Source: Bacteroidales bacterium
GTDB taxonomy: Bacteria > Bacteroidota > Bacteroidia > Bacteroidales > GCA-2748055
Direction: 5' to 3'
Length of the DNA stretch: 61,806 nt
Assembly: GCA_021738565.1 (NCBI GenBank)
Contig: JAIPBT010000024.1
Span: 1 to 61,806, forward strand
This document shows positions 55,977 through 61,806 of this stretch, in pieces; position 1 is the stretch's first letter, and each line of letters starts with the position of its first letter. A model generated the notes under the pieces. That model saw only the letters and a list, made by a program, of their open reading frames with translations. It was not told the DNA's origin and searched no databases. A program made the translations under genes and the position numbers.

Positions 55977-56698
55977 ATTTCTATCTCGTGCTTTTTGTTC
56001 TCAATAAGGTCAGCATATTTCATCACCATTTTCCCCTCCTGCAGGGTCACCTGTGTAATGCTCACCGTCTTTAAACCATCCTCGCGCTGCATAATCACAT
56101 TGAGCGCAGAGTTTTCCGTATGGGTCCCGGTATGAAAACCATACACCTTCTCCGGTGAAATATGGGAAGATTGTTCCTTATAAAACTTGTGAACCCACTG
56201 GCCCCTGATATACCTGTACTCCTCACCGTACAGGGTAACCGACGACCAGATACAGGGTTTCTGTCTGTCCAACTCCTGGTAATGCTTTTCTGAACCGTCC
56301 CATATACATTCATTGAAATGTGAGATCACTCCCTGCTCATGCTCAATGGTAATGATCGTAAAAGGCTCAACATGTGAAAGGTTGCGCTCCTCAAAGTATT
56401 CCTCTACCCCAGTACCAACTGCTGCCATCTCCATCAATATCTTTCCCCTGCTCAGGGTATGATGGCCCTGCTTTTCGTGGGGAACAAAGGCGCCATTCAG
56501 CAGACAACACAACCTGCCCTTTTCATTAATGGCGATCCAGGAGCCGCTTGATTGCAGATCGCGGGGGAACCACAGCGCCGAACCGTTTTCGACATACCTT
56601 GCCGGCGGTGACGTCTGCCGCTCCACACGCTCATCACGGTTGCAGGTTAGTATAAAACTGCTTCCGTTTAGCGGGGGTATGTATGTTACTGTGCACAT
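55973..56698 (-). CDS. NRDE/TANGO2-family protein
   Basis: A 241-residue protein with the N-terminal signature MCTVTYIPP, LTCNRDERVER (~19-29), then AINEKGRLCCLLNG. The N-terminal Cys2 might be the nucleophile of an Ntn hydrolase-like fold. TANGO2 proteins have been linked to haem or lipid handling in eukaryotes; the bacterial role is open. It overlaps the DinB-like gene by 13 bases and the DUF6695-like gene by four, so the three are one operon. Confidence 0.9.
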   Translation of the reverse strand: MCTVTYIPPLNGSSFILTCNRDERVERQTSPPARYVENGSALWFPRDLQSSGSWIAINEKGRLCCLLNGAFVPHEKQGHHTLSRGKILMEMAAVGTGVEEYFEERNLSHVEPFTIITIEHEQGVISHFNECIWDGSEKHYQELDRQKPCIWSSVTLYGEEYRYIRGQWVHKFYKEQSSHISPEKVYGFHTGTHTENSALNVIMQREDGLKTVSITQVTLQEGKMVMKYADLIENKKHEIEI

Positions 56699-57192
56699 GA
56701 TTTGTTGCGGTAACTGATGGTTGAATAGGCAACGCCAAACTGATCATCAACAAGATCTGTAAGCTGAAGATCAATGAGTCCCGCTTTGATGATGGCCTGG
56801 TGATGAACACTGTGCTCAATACAATAAGCCAGTTCCCGACCCACAGAACTTACAATCCTTTTCCCGGAGGATCCCATGGTGCTGTAATCGGCTTCGAAGT
56901 CAATGATCTGTCCCTCTTCCAGTGTATCCAAACCTGCCAGAAACCTTTGAATAACACTGGTTGCGAAAGCAGGGTCCGTTTCAATGCGCAAATCGCGTTT
57001 GTGCTTGTCATAATTGATCGATCCTGTGAAGGAACCGGATAATAGCAGGAGATAAAACTCGAGAATATGCCTGATATGCTGGCCAATGGTAGCACCTGAA
57101 AGAATTTCTGATTCGGTATTGTAATGCTCAATTCCAATGACCTCAACCAGGTCCATTAATTGTTGTAAATTTTCTTTCGCTGTAGTCTTCAT
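56686..57192 (-). CDS. DinB-family four-helix protein
   Basis: A 168-residue protein with the DinB/YfiT helical bundle and likely metal-binding histidines: IGQHIRHILEFY and CIEHSVHHQAIIKAG. The family includes thiol-dependent transferases using mycothiol or bacillithiol and the iron-sulfoxide synthase EgtB's N-terminal domain. Here it is a single domain, so it is not an EgtB, although egtD is nearby. It leads the DinB - TANGO2 - DUF6695 operon. Confidence 0.88.
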   Translation of the reverse strand: MKTTAKENLQQLMDLVEVIGIEHYNTESEILSGATIGQHIRHILEFYLLLLSGSFTGSINYDKHKRDLRIETDPAFATSVIQRFLAGLDTLEEGQIIDFEADYSTMGSSGKRIVSSVGRELAYCIEHSVHHQAIIKAGLIDLQLTDLVDDQFGVAYSTISYRNKSCAQ

Positions 57193-57277
57193 TTTGAAAT
57201 AAATAAAGGGTTTTGAAACTTTAATTTCTATACAAGTCGTTTCAAAACCATTAACCTGACAAAACGAATGAAAAAAT

Positions 57278-57469
57278 TTATACCTGACGGGACGGGCACT
57301 TTACAGAACCGAAAGAACAGTATACACAGCAATCTCCTTCCAGCGGCTTCAGCAGTGTATGGCAATTCTCACATTCATAGAAAAACTGACAGGAGTCTGT
57401 TGGCATCTCTTCAATTTTTTTGTAGCCACAATTCGGACAGGTAATTTCGGATATTCTGATTATTTCCAT
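57278..57469 (-). CDS. GDCCVxC-domain mini-protein
   Basis: A 63-residue protein from ATG 57469. It has CPNCGYKK, CQFFYECENCHTLL and GDCCVYCSFGSVKCP, nine cysteines in all. The GDCCVxC family includes selenoproteins and is found next to mercury and metal resistance genes. In this copy all positions are Cys, not Sec. A metal- or redox-binding role is likely but unproven. Confidence 0.85.
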   Translation of the reverse strand: MEIIRISEITCPNCGYKKIEEMPTDSCQFFYECENCHTLLKPLEGDCCVYCSFGSVKCPSRQV

Positions 57470-57482
57470 GATAAAAAAAATT

Positions 57483-57988
57483 CTATTCTTTATAAATTTC
57501 TGAATCGGGATGAAACGTAAACCATGCAAAGGCAAAATGGTTCCCATGCGTGACCGGTCGTAATTTTTCTCCTTTCAGCTTTCCCGAAAGACATGTACCT
57601 GTTATATTCCAGACGGAGCCCGTCTGGTCATCAGTAAATCCATCCCTGGTCCGGGAAAATGTCAGGAGCTGGTCATTTACTTCAGGAACGAATACAGTAA
57701 TGGAACCAATTTCTCTTGAATTTGCAATTTGCTTATTGTCAAGAACCGACACAGTTTTTGAAGTATGGAACAGCACCATGGGCTGTTCTTCAAAAGTATC
57801 ATTGATCACTTCTTTCATGCTGATCAGGGAGAGGGGATATATTATATATTTTCCGTTAACATGCACATCAATTACGCGCTCCATGGCAGGTAGCCGGGAA
57901 TCAACTTCACCCTTAAAAAGTTCTGCATTGCAATCTCGCGATCCCAAAACACCGGTGTATCAATGGGGGGTATGCCATCGGGAACCAG
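57483..57988 (-). pseudogene. DUF3179 gene remnant, frameshifted
   Basis: The open part (from a TTG at 57947) carries DUF3179 sequence, ending TGSVWNITGTCLSGKLKGEKLRP and FAFAWFTFHPDSEIY. Upstream, a different frame reads LVPDGIPPIDTPVFWDR (57988 down to 57938), the expected start of this domain, and then needs a 2-base correction to continue as DCNAELFKGE. The cause is an extra GA (TC at 57934-57937 on the plus strand). The true N-terminus is missing and replaced by the Rieske-TPP fragment. Confidence 0.75.
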
Positions 57989-58412
57989 CAATGCCCAGGT
58001 TGGAGTGCCCCACCATTCCGAACACCGTATCGACTCCCCAGTTCACCATGGTCTCTGCCATGATATCGGAGAGGGTGGTCTCATGTGGCTTCTTCTCCGG
58101 AATACCAATATAGATGCCATCTTCACGCTCCTCCACAGGAAAAGGTTCAACACCATCGTCAAATCCCGGGGCCTTGCCGGTACAGGGATGATAGTCCCAT
58201 CCATGCCAGGGACATCGAAGGATGCCATTTTCAATACTGCCCTCTCCAAGCGGTCCTCCCTGGTGCGGACAATGGTTGTCGAGTGCACAGATCTTTCCCT
58301 CGAAGTGGGAAAGGGCAAACTGTTTGTTGTTCACGGTAACAGTCATTACACGATCGCTTGCCAGATCTGATTTGCTGTTCAGTACTTTGTGCCAGGTTAG
58401 TTTTTTACTCAT
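57960..58412 (-). pseudogene. Rieske protein fused to a truncated TPP-enzyme start
   Basis: The 150-residue frame starts with a Rieske 2Fe-2S domain (Cys48-x-His50 in CPH and Cys67-x2-His70 in CPWH). Then comes HETTLSDIMAETMVNWGVDTVFGMVGHSNLG, the N-terminus of a pyruvate-oxidase/acetolactate-synthase-like TPP enzyme. After that it runs into unrelated DUF3179 sequence and stops within ten residues. A full Rieske-TPP fusion would be over 600 residues; this one keeps under 35 of the TPP part. Some Rieske function could remain. Confidence 0.8.
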
Positions 58413-58499
58413 GGCTCACATTATTAAGATGTATTGATATGGGCATTTTTTTCCCCCGTTTCGAAAAGCTGCAGAGTTTGAGTTTCATCTGTTCCTGAT

Positions 58500-59528
58500 T
58501 TATCCGTTACAAACAAGATGGACCAGCGAGAACCATTCACGCTGATCAGTATAGATTCCCCGGATCGACAACCCGGACACATTTGCCAGCTCGCGGATAT
58601 CTTCATGTGTAAATTTACGGGAATTCTCCGTATGAATGGTTTCACCCTGCTTTATGACCAGCGCTTCACTGAAATGAGGACTTTCAATGGTCTGGTCCTT
58701 TACTGCCTCCAGGTGCATTTCAATCCTGGATTTTTCTGAATTGAAAAATGCCAGGTGTTTAAAATTCACCGGGTCAAAATTGGTACCCGCGATCCGGTTG
58801 ACAGCTGTAAGGATATTTTTATTAAAGGCCCCGGTGACACCATGCCTATCATTGTATGCCAGTTCTAATGTCTTTACATCCTTCACCATATCAAGTCCAA
58901 GCAAAAAGGAATCTCCCCTTTTCATTGAACGCTTCATATGCCGTATAAATTCCAATGCCTGTTCATTTTCAAGATTGCCCAGGGTGCTGCCGAAAAAACA
59001 GATTAAACTGTTTCCATCCCCAGGCAGCGCTTCAAGATGCTTCATGAAATCAGCCAGGATGCCATGCACCCTGAGCCCGGGATAGCTGTTTACCAGCTCT
59101 TCAGCAGATTTAAGAATGGCGGTTTCGCTGACATCCACAGGATAATAGTTGATCTTTTCCAGCTTCCTTTCATGAAAAGCATCCATGAGAATACAGATCT
59201 TTGAACAATCACCACTCCCCAACTCAACAATATCGGGACTTTCATGATTGGCAGCAATATCGCTTGCGACGCGACTCAAAATTGATTTTTCGGTCCGGGT
59301 TGGATAGTATTCAGGCAATGTTGTAATCTCTTCAAACAACCGGGATCCGGTTTTGTCATAAAAAAACCGGCTGGAAATAGATTTTTGTTCAGCAAACAAT
59401 CCGCCGACTATTTCTGTCAGTACCTTTGACTCATTTTCTGCCTGGAGAAAATTTCTGATGGTAATGTTTCCGGTGTGAACCGCATGGCGCCATTCAGCCG
59501 TATCAGTATGATATACAGACTCTTTCAT
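58500..59528 (-). CDS. egtD: L-histidine N-alpha-methyltransferase EgtD
   Basis: A 342-residue cytosolic enzyme that trimethylates histidine to hercynine, the first step of ergothioneine synthesis. It has SSRFFYDKTGSRLFEEITTLPEYYPTRTE, the SAM loop IVELGSGDCSK, FFGSTLGNL and LLGLDMVKD, all typical of EgtD. There is no EgtB, EgtC or EgtE next to it, so it may act with distant genes or make another betaine. It is separated from the Rieske fragment by ~87 bases. Confidence 0.93.
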   Translation of the reverse strand: MKESVYHTDTAEWRHAVHTGNITIRNFLQAENESKVLTEIVGGLFAEQKSISSRFFYDKTGSRLFEEITTLPEYYPTRTEKSILSRVASDIAANHESPDIVELGSGDCSKICILMDAFHERKLEKINYYPVDVSETAILKSAEELVNSYPGLRVHGILADFMKHLEALPGDGNSLICFFGSTLGNLENEQALEFIRHMKRSMKRGDSFLLGLDMVKDVKTLELAYNDRHGVTGAFNKNILTAVNRIAGTNFDPVNFKHLAFFNSEKSRIEMHLEAVKDQTIESPHFSEALVIKQGETIHTENSRKFTHEDIRELANVSGLSIRGIYTDQREWFSLVHLVCNG

Positions 59529-59576
59529 TATGCTGACTTACGAGTTATTAATTCAGTTTCGTGTGTCTGTTTATAT

Positions 59577-60434
59577 TTACACCAATGTTATGAGCATGAA
59601 GATACCAATAATAAAGAAAAGGGCTGAGATGGTGACTTTCATCAGGTCTTCGGGCAGGATCTTTTGCAACCTGGGGCCGATCTGTCCCCCGATGATCACC
59701 CCGGGAATGGTAAACACCACGATGTTCAGGACCTGACCAATAACGGCTTCTCCCTGCATCGCAAATTCGTAAAAATGTCCGGCAGACGCAACCAGAACTG
59801 TAATTACAACAACAAAAACAGAGGTCGCCACAGCAACAGGTGTTGGCACCTTACACCTTGCCACCAGCTGGTATTCCTGCAATTCTGCGAGCCCGACAGA
59901 GATCATTCCTACAAATGCTCCGCCTATACCTGCAAACAAACGCCCCATGTTTTTATTACACACCGTATAGCGAAAAACCCTGCCTGAGCTGTCGGTCAAT
60001 TCAGACTCATAATTTGTTTCAAACTCCTTGATATTAAGACTTTCATGTTTTTTTCTCTCTTCCTTTCTCCAGGAAGTGAACAGCTGTGTGCCAATGAACA
60101 ATAATCCCGTCGCAAAAATTGCTTTCAGCACGATATCGGGAAAAAGATCCGCATAAATGGTACCTATGATCGCTGCCGGTACTGAAAACATTAGGATATT
60201 GAATGCCAGTTTAAAATCAATAAGTCTGGCCCTGAGATAGGCAATCAGGCCGCTGCTGAAACCAAAAAGTTCCGTTATCAGTGCTGAACCAATGGCCATC
60301 TGTGGTTCAAGCCTGAGGACCAGTATGAATAGCGGTGAAAAGAATACTGCTCCGCCAATGCCTGATGACATGGCAATTGTTGCTATAAGGATTGAGGCCG
60401 GCAATAAATACCAAAATTCAAAAGTAATTTCCAT
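59577..60434 (-). CDS. Sulfite exporter TauE/SafE-family permease
   Basis: A 285-residue membrane protein with about eight segments. The TauE motif SSGIGGAVFFSPLFILVLRL at ~24 is followed by a polar loop (~120-160, RKEERKKHESLN) and a second half FAGIGGAFVGMISVGLAELQEYQL and PGVIIGGQIGPRLQ. These carry sulfur-containing anions or organic acids; substrate unknown. It is one base after the flavoenzyme remnant's stop. Confidence 0.88.
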   Translation of the reverse strand: MEITFEFWYLLPASILIATIAMSSGIGGAVFFSPLFILVLRLEPQMAIGSALITELFGFSSGLIAYLRARLIDFKLAFNILMFSVPAAIIGTIYADLFPDIVLKAIFATGLLFIGTQLFTSWRKEERKKHESLNIKEFETNYESELTDSSGRVFRYTVCNKNMGRLFAGIGGAFVGMISVGLAELQEYQLVARCKVPTPVAVATSVFVVVITVLVASAGHFYEFAMQGEAVIGQVLNIVVFTIPGVIIGGQIGPRLQKILPEDLMKVTISALFFIIGIFMLITLV

Positions 60435-60435
60435 G

Positions 60436-61695
60436 TCAGAATTTAACTGATTGTAAGGATTCCAGCATTGTAGGTATCAATTCGGAAACTGTAGGGTGCA
60501 CCTGCACTGAATCACGGATCACAGTATAGGGCTGATCGGCATACATCACGTTCAGGATGCCGCTGATGATCTCATCACCACCGACTCCTAAAACAGCTGC
60601 ACCCTGGATCCTGTCTGTGTCGCTGTCGATTACCACGCGCATGAACCCGTCTGTTTCACCTTTCTCCCTGGCCCTGGCCACATCCTGCATCTTCCTGAAA
60701 CCTGTTTTAATATTCCTGCCACTTTTTACAGCCTGTTCAAGTGTCATTCCTGCCCGGCCTAAGGGCGGATCCGTGAACAGCGCATACGTAATAATCCTGT
60801 CGGAAATCTTCCTTTCTTTTCCTTCAAACAGGTTCTCCGCAACGATTTCATAATCATTGTAAGCGGTATGGGTAAAAGCGCCCTGTCCATTACAATCGCC
60901 GAGCGCATAGATCCCCTGAACATTTGTTTCCAGGAAATCATTTACCTTGATAAATCCCCGCTCATTCATTTCGATATCGGCAATTTCTGTCTGCAGTGTA
61001 TCTGTATTCGGAATACGGCCGGCAGCAAGCAACAGGTGTGTTCCGGAAATTTCCGGTTTCCCAGCTGTACAATCAACCTTCACGGTAATATTCCCCGGAC
61101 TTTGCCGGGTGCTGCTGAGGCATTTGGCATTCATCCTGAAATGAATACCCTCTTTTTCGAGAATCTCCTTAATGGTTTGGGACACCTCCGGATCCTCCCT
61201 GCCAATGAGGTGATCGCCTTGTTCAATGATGGTCACCTCACTCCCAAAGCGCCTGAATATCTGGCCGAATTCAAGCCCTATATAGCTGCCCCCAACGATG
61301 ATCAGGTGTTCAGGGATCTTATTCAGTTGCAGGATTTCCTGGTTGGTAAGAACATCCACACCTTCAAAACCCGCCGGGATCCTTGCCCTTGCTCCCACAT
61401 TGACAAAGATCTTGTCGGCAGTAATCTCCTGATCGTTGATGGTTACCGTTTTTGGTCCGCTAAAGCGTGCCGTTCCCCAGAAAACATCAATATACTTGTT
61501 GTTTTCCAGGGCGCCGGTCAGGCCATCCACTGAGTTTTGAATTAATGCATCCTTTCTGTGCCTGATCCTTTCCAGGTTGGCAACCGCTCCTTCCGGGATT
61601 TGAATTCCGAGCGGTTCACCATTGGCAGCGTCGAACATTCGCCTAGCGCTTGCCACATATGCTTTGGTTGGGGTATATACTCTATTAAATTCCAA
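60436..61695 (-). pseudogene. Mercuric-reductase-like flavoprotein, 5'-truncated
   Basis: The 419 residues align with the middle and C-terminus of the pyridine-nucleotide disulfide oxidoreductases. They keep the NAD(P) loop IIVGGSYIGLEFGQIF, YALGDCNGQG and the dimer motif HPTVSELIPTML. The start (TTG 61695) enters at TPTKAYVASARR, immediately after where the CxxxxC redox pair normally lies. So ~45 residues with the FAD-binding GxGxxG and both redox cysteines are missing, and the enzyme should be inactive as a disulfide reductase. The upstream bases 61696-61806 show no matching sequence. Confidence 0.8.
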
Positions 61696-61806
61696 GCTTT
61701 CAAACCACTTTTTTTAAGGAGCTATTTATTTTTCTTTCCCTGGGATCTAAACATACATGATCTTGGTCATATGGTGTTTTATTCCTAACAACACTGTATG
61801 CAGTCC
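61696..61806. other. Window end, non-coding
   Basis: A 111-bp AT-rich stretch at the broken 5' end of the flavoprotein gene. I see no feature here that explains the loss of the N-terminus, such as an IS end. Confidence 0.4.

Noticed and set aside
1-61806. tRNA, rRNA or a full insertion sequence
   Set aside because: I looked for tRNA-like cloverleaves, rRNA stretches and transposase motifs and saw none. Small RNAs cannot be excluded by eye.

Overview
The window looks like chromosome from a free-living, polysaccharide-degrading member of the Bacteroidota, probably near Bacteroidales/Marinilabiliales. The reasons are four proteins with type IX secretion (T9SS) C-terminal sorting domains, many lipoproteins with a Cys right after the signal peptide, DUF1080 and GH116 sugar enzymes, and promoter-like TAnnTTTG -7 elements. 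The taxon is inferred from gene content only. No rRNA, tRNA, CRISPR array or complete insertion sequence was seen.

Layout. 1-14 kb: an unknown lipoprotein, a GH2-like secreted protein, a small acidic lipoprotein, a UbiA prenyltransferase, phosphoglycerate mutase gpmI, two DUF1080 (3-keto-sugar hydrolase type) lipoproteins facing each other (one fused to a PHP-like domain), an M16 double-domain peptidase and a metallophosphoesterase. 14.5-26.6 kb: a giant T9SS-secreted CotH/lamin-tail protein, a LETM1-like protein, an SDR, an AI-2E-type permease, corA, clpB, a gluconate-5-dehydrogenase-like SDR and a PPP-type phosphatase. 26.9-38.3 kb: a GH116 glycosidase, a visibly AT-rich block of three secreted proteins (T9SS protein, beta-propeller, S74-chaperone protein) and a GH10 xylanase with Ig-like repeats. 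38.7-45.3 kb: an export operon of three HlyD-type lipoprotein adaptors, a MacB-type permease without ATPase, and a TolC.

45.6-55 kb is an arsenic island. The first operon has arsR, a small thioredoxin, arsF-like and arsG-like genes, an ArsP-type permease, a pair of half-size permeases and a ProC-like reductase. It ends at a tiny ORF against an opposite-strand AbiEii-type toxin and its partner. The second operon is arsR-arsC-arsM-acr3, joined by 4-base overlaps. Together they would sense arsenic, reduce arsenate, methylate arsenite and export the products. The Trx/ArsF/CcdA-like ArsG trio could also form a thiol relay across the membrane. The first ArsR has two near-identical operator copies lying on -7-like boxes.

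55-61.8 kb is a minus-strand accessory block: a DUF6695-like protein, a TANGO2/NRDE protein, DinB, a GDCCVxC mini-protein, egtD and TauE/SafE. It also holds decay scars: a Rieske-TPP enzyme fragment joined to a frameshifted DUF3179 gene, and a mercuric-reductase-like flavoenzyme that has lost its N-terminal FAD and redox-cysteine region.

Structured non-coding DNA is frequent: two related palindromic elements near 31 and 6177, a hairpin near 35019, twin TCCCGAT palindromes near 47.5 kb, a (GGGTCGTC)4 repeat inside the phosphatase gene and a TTTGCG repeat after the GH116 gene.
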